Made by a program: the position numbers and the translations under genes. Shown piece after piece: positions 15,032 to 21,374 of a stretch of 21,374 nt of DNA (positions within the stretch are counted from its first letter, which is position 1; every line of letters begins with the position of its first letter). This DNA comes from Fimisoma avicola (GTDB lineage Bacteria; Bacillota; Clostridia; Peptostreptococcales; Anaerovoracaceae): the NCBI GenBank assembly GCA_018714945.1, contig DVMO01000145.1, forward strand, positions 1-21,374. The letters run 5' to 3'. The notes under the pieces were generated by a model. It was not told the DNA's origin. It was given only the letters and a program-made list of their open reading frames with translations, and did not search any database.

Positions 15032-15210
15032 TGTCCTCCCCCGTTTCCGCCTGTATTTCCAAAATCCAGAGATGACAGGATCTCTGCCGATCCTTTCTCC
15101 ATTATCTGGTCCGCAGTGCTTTTCAGCGAATTTTCATCGCCCAGTACCAGTGTGTTTACTATCACGATCCCAAGCAATATGGTACCTATTATGATTATCA
15201 GGTTTTTCAT
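15028..15210 (-). CDS. Small single-TM pilin-like protein, 60 residues
   Basis: The N-terminus MKNLIIIIGTILLGIVIVNT forms one membrane helix, followed by an acidic turn (GDENS), a helix with QIMEKGSAEIL and a Gly-rich tail ending GNGGGQ. It is paralogous to the 49-residue gene after it. It has an excellent AAGGAGGTCAGC ribosome site before ATG 15210, 24 bases after the TadC-like stop. The position just downstream of the TadB/TadC pair is where pilin or pseudopilin genes sit in some Tad loci, so it is the best candidate for the major filament subunit. That is inference; a prepilin peptidase motif is not evident. Confidence 0.75.
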   Translation of the reverse strand: MKNLIIIIGTILLGIVIVNTLVLGDENSLKSTADQIMEKGSAEILSSLDFGNTGGNGGGQ

Positions 15211-15234
15211 GCTGACCTCCTTGCTTCCATACTC

Positions 15235-15855
15235 TTATAAAAATACACTTCCCATCATATCAATGCTCTTCATGAATATCACCACAACAGTAAAATTTAC
15301 GAGAAGGGCGAATACTGACAGCGCTGACATGGCAGTAATGACCATGCTGTTCCTCTGTGCCTGCTTCATGGCCGCCGTCACCTTTTTTTCTGTTATATCT
15401 CTCTGAAAAATATCCATCTGCTCCCTGAGTTCTTCCGGGTCCATTTTATCCAGTTTGGACAGGATCAGCCCGAATGTCCTTGCTTCCCTTGTCCCGACAG
15501 TTTCGGCAAGCACTTTAAAAGCTTCTTCATCCCGGCCGCTCCTGTACAGGGATATGAGCCTGCCGTACACAGGCCTGAGGCTGCCGCTGTTTTCCATCAG
15601 CCTTTCAAATATGTGCTCAGCAGAAAGCTTTGCGTCTTTGGTCACTATAACGAGATTTTTCAGCAGCACGCAGCTTTTGTAAAGCTCATCATCGGATGAA
15701 CTGCTCCTGCGCCATGCAAATACAACTTTTATTTTCTTGCCTGCCTCATCCAATGTCTTTCGTACCTTAGCATGCCATAATGTTTCTTTGATGTATTCTT
15801 CAAGTATCATCCATGCTCCGGCGGCATAAGCTATAATTAACAATGCTCCTATCAT
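15235..15855 (-). CDS. TadC-like inner-membrane platform protein (T2SSF type), short
   Basis: A 206-residue protein with one N-terminal membrane helix (residues 2-18), a cytoplasmic helical region of about 140 residues and a C-terminal hydrophobic block (about 167-205) able to form one or two helices. The stretch EAFKVLAETVGTREARTFGL and the following MDPEELREQMDIFQRD match the GspF/T2SSF pattern, with paired helices before the membrane block. Normal TadC proteins are near 300 residues, so this one is reduced. The ribosome site (AGGTG before ATG 15855) is modest. It lies 15 bases after the TadB-like stop. Confidence 0.78.
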   Translation of the reverse strand: MIGALLIIAYAAGAWMILEEYIKETLWHAKVRKTLDEAGKKIKVVFAWRRSSSSDDELYKSCVLLKNLVIVTKDAKLSAEHIFERLMENSGSLRPVYGRLISLYRSGRDEEAFKVLAETVGTREARTFGLILSKLDKMDPEELREQMDIFQRDITEKKVTAAMKQAQRNSMVITAMSALSVFALLVNFTVVVIFMKSIDMMGSVFL

Positions 15856-15870
15856 GCTGCACCTGCTTTC

Positions 15871-16854
15871 TCATATGTCAAAGGCGTTTTTGGCAAGAAA
15901 TTCCTTGGCAAACACAGTTAAGATGTAAATGATCACCGAAGCTGTCAGCCATGCGGCGCCAGCGGGAGTCTCAAATTGGTAATATATGAACTCGTCCAAT
16001 GTCAGCCCGAAGATCCTTACGGCGCCGATGACAGTCAGGATGTAGCATGCGGGCGCCAGGTACCGCAGGATAAGAGATGCCTCATTGTTTTCACGCTTTA
16101 TATATTCATCCAGGTCTTTTGCTCTGCCGACAGTATGTATCAGATCCTCCAGAGCTTCATCTATCCTTATTCCGGATGAAACCGAGAGAAATATGTTGTC
16201 TGTCAGTATCCGTGCCCAGGATGTGCCGAAAGAATAATTGAAATCGTTCAGCAACCTCCTGATGCTACTGCTGTCACTTGCCATGTTCATTCCCTTAGAT
16301 AAATTGAACAGGAGCCTTCTGCTGTTTGGCGCATCTTTTATCGTCAGTGCAGTTGCTTCTACCGCTTCTCTGATATTGTAATAATTTATCTTATAATTAT
16401 CCAGGAGTTCTGTGAGTAATATGAACCCCTCTCCCGATGTCCTTGCTCTTACCGCCCTCAGTCTTAACCTAAGCCATATATACGGGGCCAAACCTATGAC
16501 AAGTGCAGCGATGAGCAAAAGATCCGCCTGCAGTTTATCTGCCATCCCGAAGATAAATATCAGTGAAGGCAGAACAGATATGATGACAAATACCACATTG
16601 GCTTTGCTGCCGTTTATGCCCAGAGTGGCCGACAGCAGCCTGACTATGCTGTCATCTGTATAAGTCGGATCTGCTGTCAGAGAATTGCTGCCGCCGCTGC
16701 CATGGTACTTTATGTTTGTCTTTCTGTCCCTTATGCCTGCTGACCATATCATATATCTGTTCCGGACCCGTTCACATATACAGCAGATATCATCAAAGTA
16801 TAATACGGCGATACCGGCCGCCAGCATGCAGAGCATAATGCCTTCAATGAACAT
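15871..16854 (-). CDS. TadB-like inner-membrane platform protein (T2SSF type)
   Basis: 327 residues with membrane segments near 3-20, 84-104, 108-127, 265-285 and 301-320. A cytoplasmic T2SSF-like domain lies between segments three and four, including EGFILLTELLDNYKI, a region of paired helices and SSGIRIDEALEDLIHTVGRA. It would act with the TadC-like protein as the platform that couples ATPase motion to filament assembly. Start ATG 16854 lies inside the end of the ATPase gene (11-base overlap), with GGAGG 11 bases upstream, a rather long spacing that suggests coupled translation. Confidence 0.82.
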   Translation of the reverse strand: MFIEGIMLCMLAAGIAVLYFDDICCICERVRNRYMIWSAGIRDRKTNIKYHGSGGSNSLTADPTYTDDSIVRLLSATLGINGSKANVVFVIISVLPSLIFIFGMADKLQADLLLIAALVIGLAPYIWLRLRLRAVRARTSGEGFILLTELLDNYKINYYNIREAVEATALTIKDAPNSRRLLFNLSKGMNMASDSSSIRRLLNDFNYSFGTSWARILTDNIFLSVSSGIRIDEALEDLIHTVGRAKDLDEYIKRENNEASLILRYLAPACYILTVIGAVRIFGLTLDEFIYYQFETPAGAAWLTASVIIYILTVFAKEFLAKNAFDI

Positions 16855-18238
16855 CTTTATCTTTTCCTCCGCTGTAATATCTGGGATATATCACCGTATT
16901 TTCCATGACAGGATTGCGGTTTTCGAGGGTTTTAAGCATCTTATCCATTTTTTTAAATTCATCAGGCTGCAGTTTTCCCATTTCTCTCTTATCCTCCCCT
17001 ATGTCATATTTCCAGCGCCATTTGCCGCTCTCATGGTCGTAACGGCAGATCTCGTGGACCGATACTCTGTCCAAAACCGGATCATATCTATATTCGCTTA
17101 TGGTATTCAGCAGTTTTTTCGCTCTGTTTGACGGCATCTGGCACAGTTCAAACACATAGTGAAAATTTCTGTATATCTGGGCGATCATGTTTTTTTCACT
17201 GCCTCCGTAGCGTGCCGTAATGGCCGATGCCATCTTATACGGCACATCCTGGGCGCTCCCGGCATGTATAGTCGCCTTTGTCCTCCTGGTCCCGGCAGAA
17301 GTTATATCAACAGCAAGCTTAAAAGCATCCGCATCGCGCATTTCTTCGAGAAGGATGTAATCGTTGTCGCCCCTCAGCATGGACTTTGCCACATCATCAA
17401 GTTCTTTCCCGTCTGCTACTATCTGCATTATGGGAGCATCCGGCATTATCTCGTGCCATGGTGTCTCAGGATCTGTGGAAATTGCCAGTCCTTCCAGATT
17501 CCTGCATTCGTACCTCTGCCATGTCTGCATAAATACGGTCTTGCCTGCCCTGACCTGCCCTATAAACAGGACATTGAAACCCAGGCGGACCATGACTTTG
17601 AACAGTTCAACCCCTTCCGGAGGTACAGTTCCCAAAGCGGCCAGTTTTTCAAAGGTCAGTTCTCTTACTATATACTTCCGGAAAACCATTATGTCCTGTC
17701 CGTCTTTTGTCCTGTCACCCGAATATATCGTTATCCTGATTCCGTTACGAAGGTATATTTCGTGAAATCCTTTTTCAACTCTTTCTTTGGGATATGCCAT
17801 GAGCAATGCTCTTTTTAGCTGCTGTCTGCGTTCCCTTGATATACGCTGAGGCTGCAGCTGCGATATGCCGCCGATCAGGCAATATATCCTGTCTCCTATT
17901 ATTTTAGCCGAAGATGAGTTTTCATATTCTTCAGTCTCGTCATAAGCCCAGGGAGCGATCCCAGCCAGCCCGTACAATTCTGCGAATATTCCGGCTGCCA
18001 GGTTAGGATACCACGGCGGACATTCCGTACTCATGCAGGCCGGTTCTTTTTCGATCACTTCCCTGATGCCGGATTTATAGGCTTCCGTCTCTTTTTCATA
18101 ACCCATTATCGCTTTTTTCTCCTGCTCCAGCATCTGCTGCTTTTCATTTTCGTCTGCCTCTTTCCATCGTTTTTCAAAAATATCTCCAACTTGTCTGCAT
18201 AGTTCATAAAATTTTTTAAAGGTAATGTACTGGTCCAT
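16844..18238 (-). CDS. CpaF/TadA-type secretion ATPase, divergent
   Basis: A 464-residue hexameric motor ATPase of the type II/IV secretion family. The N-terminal about 65 residues are charged and probably coiled-coil. Walker A is GQVRAGKT (227-234) in place of the usual GGTGSGKT. Walker B is DYILLEE (293-299), with EEMRDADAF replacing the common GEVRG-EA. The His-box is TKATIHAGSAQD (320-331). A C-terminal tail of about 60 residues after 400 has no counterpart I recognise. Catalytic residues (Lys, Thr, Glu, His) are retained, so it should be active. The ribosome site AGGGGGAT lies before ATG 18238, 15 bases after the SAF-protein stop. Alternative assignment as a conjugation (VirB11-like) ATPase is less likely given the TadB/TadC pair after it. 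Confidence 0.88.
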   Translation of the reverse strand: MDQYITFKKFYELCRQVGDIFEKRWKEADENEKQQMLEQEKKAIMGYEKETEAYKSGIREVIEKEPACMSTECPPWYPNLAAGIFAELYGLAGIAPWAYDETEEYENSSSAKIIGDRIYCLIGGISQLQPQRISRERRQQLKRALLMAYPKERVEKGFHEIYLRNGIRITIYSGDRTKDGQDIMVFRKYIVRELTFEKLAALGTVPPEGVELFKVMVRLGFNVLFIGQVRAGKTVFMQTWQRYECRNLEGLAISTDPETPWHEIMPDAPIMQIVADGKELDDVAKSMLRGDNDYILLEEMRDADAFKLAVDITSAGTRRTKATIHAGSAQDVPYKMASAITARYGGSEKNMIAQIYRNFHYVFELCQMPSNRAKKLLNTISEYRYDPVLDRVSVHEICRYDHESGKWRWKYDIGEDKREMGKLQPDEFKKMDKMLKTLENRNPVMENTVIYPRYYSGGKDKDVH

Positions 18239-18253
18239 TTTTATCCCCCTGTT

Positions 18254-18853
18254 TCATCTCTGACAGAGAAGGGTGAATTTTTCCCCTTCCCCGGCTAACA
18301 CAGCCAGATCTGTCAGCCCTGCCATATCTGCGATTATCTCTATGGTGTGTACGGTCTCAGAAGAGCTGAGCCTGTCTGAATCCGGCGAAAGGACTTCCTG
18401 TCCACCACTGTCCTTGGCATGGATGACCACAGCTTCGATCAGTCTTACATGGCCGGAATACAGGCTTATCCTGTCTCCCCGCCTGATGGTCTGCGGGTAT
18501 GACAACAGCCAGTCCGCCGGCAATGCCATAACTGCTTTGTCTGTATCCTCCCCAAGATAAAAAAGAGATTGGGCAAAGTACTCTTTTCTGAGCTCAGTTC
18601 CCCCGGCCACATACTGCGAAGTCCTCATTCCTATTATGCTGTCAATATCATCAGGCCTGAGGGCATCGCTGTCTGCGTTCTCAATTTTGGCGACTGTCAT
18701 GTCATCACGGTGTACCACAGTATTTTCCGGCGTGTCTTTTTTCAACACCAGCACTTTGTCCAGAGATATTGCTTCCCGGCCCCAAAATTCCCAGGCTGCT
18801 ATGCATATCAGCGTACCGACTATGATGACTATGCCGATCCTCTTTCTGTTCAA
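18254..18853 (-). CDS. CpaB/RcpC-like SAF-domain protein
   Basis: A 199-residue membrane-anchored protein with a helix at residues 7-22 and an outer SAF domain: VLVLKKDTPENTVVHRDDM, then DIDSIIGMRTSQYVAGGTE, the flap/antifreeze-like fold typical of CpaB/RcpC pilus-assembly proteins. In diderms CpaB works with a secretin; in a monoderm it probably contacts peptidoglycan or guides the filament. The start is the TTG at 18853: it has a good GAGGAGGG site at proper distance and no ATG is available before residue 52. It lies 19 bases after the stop of the first gene of the operon. Confidence 0.82.
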   Translation of the reverse strand: MNRKRIGIVIIVGTLICIAAWEFWGREAISLDKVLVLKKDTPENTVVHRDDMTVAKIENADSDALRPDDIDSIIGMRTSQYVAGGTELRKEYFAQSLFYLGEDTDKAVMALPADWLLSYPQTIRRGDRISLYSGHVRLIEAVVIHAKDSGGQEVLSPDSDRLSSSETVHTIEIIADMAGLTDLAVLAGEGEKFTLLCQR

Positions 18854-18872
18854 CCTTTCCCTCCTCGATCTG

Positions 18873-19277
18873 TCAATATATCCCCAGGTTTATGGCCACA
18901 TTGTACAAAAAAACCTGCTGCCATCTTTTCCATATGGTCTCTTCGTATTCATTACCGTAATCTTCATCATACATGAACTTTTTCCTTATGCCTTTGCGAA
19001 AATCTGCCGGCACCGTATCAAGAGCACGCTCTATGCCCTCTATTCGTAAGGCAAGATTGATCATCTCCCTGGCTTGGTCATATGTCGGATCTGACCTTGA
19101 TAATCTACGGTTATGCTTATATCCCATATTTGAAGGGACCGTCTCCCCCAGGCGGCCCCTCGCCTCTGCAAGCTTCTCCATGAGCCTTCCCATATCCCTG
19201 GCTGCCCACAGAGCCTGTCTGTACACCGCTTCAGGCAATATGTATTCTTTTATTTTTTTGTATTGGTAATCTCGCAT
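18873..19277 (-). CDS. Phage-type hypothetical protein (putative late-gene regulator family) heading the pilus-like operon
   Basis: 134 residues, basic and helical, with no membrane segment. The N-terminus MRDYQYKKIKEYILPEAVYR followed by QALWAARDMGRL, and the C-terminus with AIERALDTVPADFRKGI-type and WQQVFLYNVAINLGI-type segments, match from memory a family common in Clostridia prophages next to late genes. Its members are sometimes annotated as RinA/ArpU-like or sigma-like transcription regulators. No other phage gene is in the window. The start ATG 19277 has GAGGGAGAAAAG. It may regulate the operon or be a leftover; the biochemical role is not established. Confidence 0.6.
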   Translation of the reverse strand: MRDYQYKKIKEYILPEAVYRQALWAARDMGRLMEKLAEARGRLGETVPSNMGYKHNRRLSRSDPTYDQAREMINLALRIEGIERALDTVPADFRKGIRKKFMYDEDYGNEYEETIWKRWQQVFLYNVAINLGIY

Positions 19278-19302
19278 CTTTTCTCCCTCTGTACTGTATT
19301 TT

Positions 19303-19398
19303 TTACCATATTTTACCTTTTATTTCATGCTGTTTTAAATAAAATGTCAAAAAAAGATATTGAGCTGCTATATTTTGGTCATATGCTGTATTTCGCAT
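19303..19398 (-). CDS. Putative 31-residue ORF before the pilus-like operon
   Basis: It begins MRNTAYDQNIAAQYLFLTFY and ends GKIW, TAA. The only strong support is the excellent AGAGGAGGATACAAAG ribosome site before ATG 19398. It overlaps a 20-residue ORF (19379-19441) in another frame, and the candidate operon promoter lies inside it. I do not recognise it; it may be a leader peptide or remnant. Confidence 0.3.
   Translation of the reverse strand: MRNTAYDQNIAAQYLFLTFYLKQHEIKGKIW
19322..19350 (-). promoter_or_regulatory. Candidate promoter of the pilus-like operon
   Basis: A perfect TTGACA (19345-19350) with a weak TGAAAT -10 (19322-19327) at 17 bases on the minus strand. Just downstream GGTAAAA occurs twice, 10 bases apart, which could be a regulator site. 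Confidence 0.4.
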
Positions 19399-19457
19399 CT
19401 TTGTATCCTCCTCTCATGGGATTGCCTGCATCTTCTGGCATATTTACACCTGAACAT

Positions 19458-19500
19458 AAAAAAGTCCCACTTTTTACCTTTTGTCAGGTAGAAAGTGGGA
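19458..19500 (-). terminator. Rho-independent terminator of udk
   Basis: Stem TCCCACTTT / AAAGTGGGA with an inner TACC/GGTA pairing, followed on the minus strand by CTTTTTT. It starts 22 bases after the udk stop and separates udk from the pilus-like operon. Confidence 0.88.
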
Positions 19501-19521
19501 TTATTTCGCATTATCGCAGTT

Positions 19522-20139
19522 TTACTGCCGCAGCAGGGCATTTATCCTTTCGTTGAGCATTTCCAGTGCGACAACATTAAAACCGCCTTCCGGTATTATG
19601 ATATCAGCATATTTCTTGCTTGGGTCAACAAACTGCTCATGCATGAGCTTCACCGTAGTAAGATACTGATTGATGACAGATTCCAGCGTCCTGCCACGCT
19701 CCCTCACATCTCTGAGTATCCTCCTGATGATCCTCACATCAGCATCCGTGTCTATGAACACCTTGATATCAAACAGGTCCAGGAGTTCTTTGTTTTCAAA
19801 TATCAATATGCCTTCAACTATTATGACCTTTGACGGACTGACTCTGACGGTCTCGTCTATCCGGTTGTGTATGGTGAAATCATACACAGGCCTTTCTATG
19901 GCCTCCCAGTTCTTCAGCCGCCTGATATGGTCTATCATCAGATCCGTGTCAAATGAGTTGGGGTGGTCATAATTCAGCAGTTTTCTGTCCTCAAAGGAAA
20001 TATCATCATGTCGTTTATAATAAAAATCGTGGCTCAGGATGGTTATCTCATCATGAAACTGTTCCTTTATCTTTCCGATCATGGTACTTTTTCCGGAGCC
20101 TGTCCCGCCGGCTATGCCTATTACGATCACCTTTTCCAT
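19522..20139 (-). CDS. udk: Uridine kinase
   Basis: A 205-residue pyrimidine-salvage kinase (uridine or cytidine to UMP or CMP). The P-loop is GGTGSGKST (residues 11-19); then come SHDFYYKRHDD, YDHPNSFD, RPVYDFTIHNR, the IVEGILIFE strand, the FIDTDADVR motif and RDVRERGR in the lid. Length and motifs are normal for Udk. Start ATG 20139 is chosen because AAAGGAG is 8 bases from it; an in-frame GTG at 20145 would be only two bases away. It follows the beta-CASP gene stop by 2 bases, so the two are cotranscribed. With the BmpA-type transporter this gives a nucleoside salvage theme, though the two loci are far apart. Confidence 0.95.
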   Translation of the reverse strand: MEKVIVIGIAGGTGSGKSTMIGKIKEQFHDEITILSHDFYYKRHDDISFEDRKLLNYDHPNSFDTDLMIDHIRRLKNWEAIERPVYDFTIHNRIDETVRVSPSKVIIVEGILIFENKELLDLFDIKVFIDTDADVRIIRRILRDVRERGRTLESVINQYLTTVKLMHEQFVDPSKKYADIIIPEGGFNVVALEMLNERINALLRQ

Positions 20140-20141
20140 GT

Positions 20142-21374
20142 TCACATCTCCTTTTGCTGGCTGAGGGGCGTGCTGTCCCTGTCCTCAGATGTTATGGATG
20201 ATCCCAGGTTTGCCGAAGCTTTTTCAAGTTCCAGGACAATATTGTTGATCTGCTGCAATTTTTCGGCAGAGATCTTGTTCTCTATTATACCCTGTGTAGA
20301 TGAAAGGACGCTGTCAAGTTCAGATTTTATAACTCCGATCTTGTCTTTGAGTTCTTCGATGCCTTCATCATCCATGACATCCATGATGACCTGATCTCTG
20401 CTGAGCAGCTGGCCTGTTTCCAGTTCAAATTCAGAATTTTCCGTTATGACTACCGGATGGAAACCAAGTTCATCACCTACCAGCCTTGCAAAATCTTTTT
20501 TGGATTCCAGTTCGCCATGTACGAGGAATATCTGCTCAGGCTCCTGCCGGAAGCCGCTGAGCCAGTCCATAAGCCCTTTCTGGTCAGCATGTCCGGAAAA
20601 TCCTTCCAGATTATGGATCTCAGCTTTTACAGAGATAGTCTCCCCAAACAGCTTGACCTCTTTTGCACCTTCTATGAGCATCCGGCCCAGCGTACCTTCC
20701 GCCTGATAGCCTACAAATACTATGCTGTTCCTGCTGTCCCACAAGTTATGTTTGAGGTGATGGCGTATGCGGCCTGCCTCGCACATGCCGCTGGCGGAAA
20801 TGATGATCTTAGGCGACTTATCCTCGTTGAGCATCATGGAATCGGCTGTATTCCTGGTGAACTTCAGGTTCTTAAAGTCCAGAGGGTTGTCTCCGCTGAG
20901 GATATACTCTTTGGTCTTTTCATCGAACACCTGGGCATTCCTCTTGAACACTTCAGTAGCCGTTGTTGCCATCGGGCTGTCGATATAGACATTCACATTT
21001 TCAAGCTGGCTCTGGTATTCGGGATGCTGTTCATAGAACATATTGAACTGGTATATCAGTTCCTGGGTCCTGCCTACGGCAAATGACGGGATTATCACAC
21101 TCCCGCCACGCTTTACGGTCGCAAGGGTAATGTGTATGAGCTCATCTATGCTGGTGGCATTGGCAGGATGGAGCCTGTTGCCGTATGTGGTCTCCATTAT
21201 GACATAGTCTGCTTTTTTTATCTTCACGGGGTCTCTCAGTATCGGTCTGTTGGTGACTCCCAGGTCTCCGGAAAATACGATCTTTGAAGTATTTTCTCCT
21301 TCAGTTATCCACAACTCTGTTATGGCTGATCCCAGAATATGTCCGGCGTCGTTGAACACTATCCTTATTTCCGG
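20142..21374 (-). CDS. Beta-CASP metallo-beta-lactamase RNase (partial, N-terminus beyond window)
   Basis: The C-terminal 410 residues of an MBL-fold/beta-CASP nuclease of the CPSF73/YSH1-like bacterial group; the HxHxDH metal motif lies off the right edge. Visible motifs are DAGHILGSA (residues 9-17), FSGDLG (34-39), METTYGNR (60-67), VIIPSFAVGRTQE and the beta-CASP insert with YIDSPMA. ISASGMCEAGRIRHHL (192-207) follows, then FSGHAD (259-264) and FLVHGE (283-288). The last 95 residues form an acidic, probably coiled-coil tail (EGIEELKDKIGVIKSEL and on). It likely acts in RNA processing or decay. The stop lies 2 bases from the udk start. Confidence 0.9.
   Translation of the reverse strand, partial: PEIRIVFNDAGHILGSAITELWITEGENTSKIVFSGDLGVTNRPILRDPVKIKKADYVIMETTYGNRLHPANATSIDELIHITLATVKRGGSVIIPSFAVGRTQELIYQFNMFYEQHPEYQSQLENVNVYIDSPMATTATEVFKRNAQVFDEKTKEYILSGDNPLDFKNLKFTRNTADSMMLNEDKSPKIIISASGMCEAGRIRHHLKHNLWDSRNSIVFVGYQAEGTLGRMLIEGAKEVKLFGETISVKAEIHNLEGFSGHADQKGLMDWLSGFRQEPEQIFLVHGELESKKDFARLVGDELGFHPVVITENSEFELETGQLLSRDQVIMDVMDDEGIEELKDKIGVIKSELDSVLSSTQGIIENKISAEKLQQINNIVLELEKASANLGSSITSEDRDSTPLSQQKEM

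Overview
The window looks like chromosomal DNA of a low-to-mid GC Gram-positive anaerobe, probably class Clostridia. The evidence is AGGAGG-type ribosome sites, a type II pantothenate kinase, a BmpA-type nucleoside ABC transporter, a beta-CASP RNase beside uridine kinase, and a secretin-free Tad-like pilus locus. Genus-level assignment (for example Anaerovoracaceae) would be a guess. Most genes lie on the minus strand; lgt and ychF are the only clear plus-strand genes. No gene-free stretch exceeds 300 bases.

Layout from left to right. 1-3252: a BmpA-like lipoprotein, its double-domain ATPase and the start of a permease, read leftward, with a strong hairpin between the lipoprotein and ATPase genes. 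3379-4032: a small SLT-domain lytic transglycosylase and a 33-codon ORF with a strong ribosome site. 4174-5362: an M20 metallopeptidase split by one extra base in a G5 run. 5457-6027: a six-tRNA operon (Met-Val-Asp-His-Gln-Cys) with a near-consensus promoter and a strong terminator. 6176-7706: sfsA and an overlapping TPR gene. They are divergent from lgt-ychF (7805-9664), and the shared intergenic region carries an inverted repeat across both promoters. 9713-11435: a coaW, DUF1461-type membrane protein and 77-residue protein operon.

11620-14262 encodes a SERCA-like P-type ATPase. Its 5' leader folds as a yybP-ykoY (Mn2+-sensing) aptamer that begins almost exactly at the predicted transcription start. 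This points to Mn2+ (or Mn2+/Ca2+) export.

14446-19277 is the most unusual region. It is a compact minus-strand operon with a CpaB-like SAF protein, a divergent CpaF/TadA-type ATPase and two T2SSF membrane proteins. After these come four tiny or small single-TM proteins, chained by ATGA overlaps, that all start MK[NE][LM] and have Gly at residue 9. The first gene of the operon resembles a phage late-region protein family. I see no prepilin peptidase, TadZ, secretin or canonical Flp pilin in the window, so this looks like a minimal, divergent Tad/type IV-filament-like system. The right end (19522-21374) is uridine kinase (udk) and a beta-CASP metallo-beta-lactamase RNase that runs off the edge.
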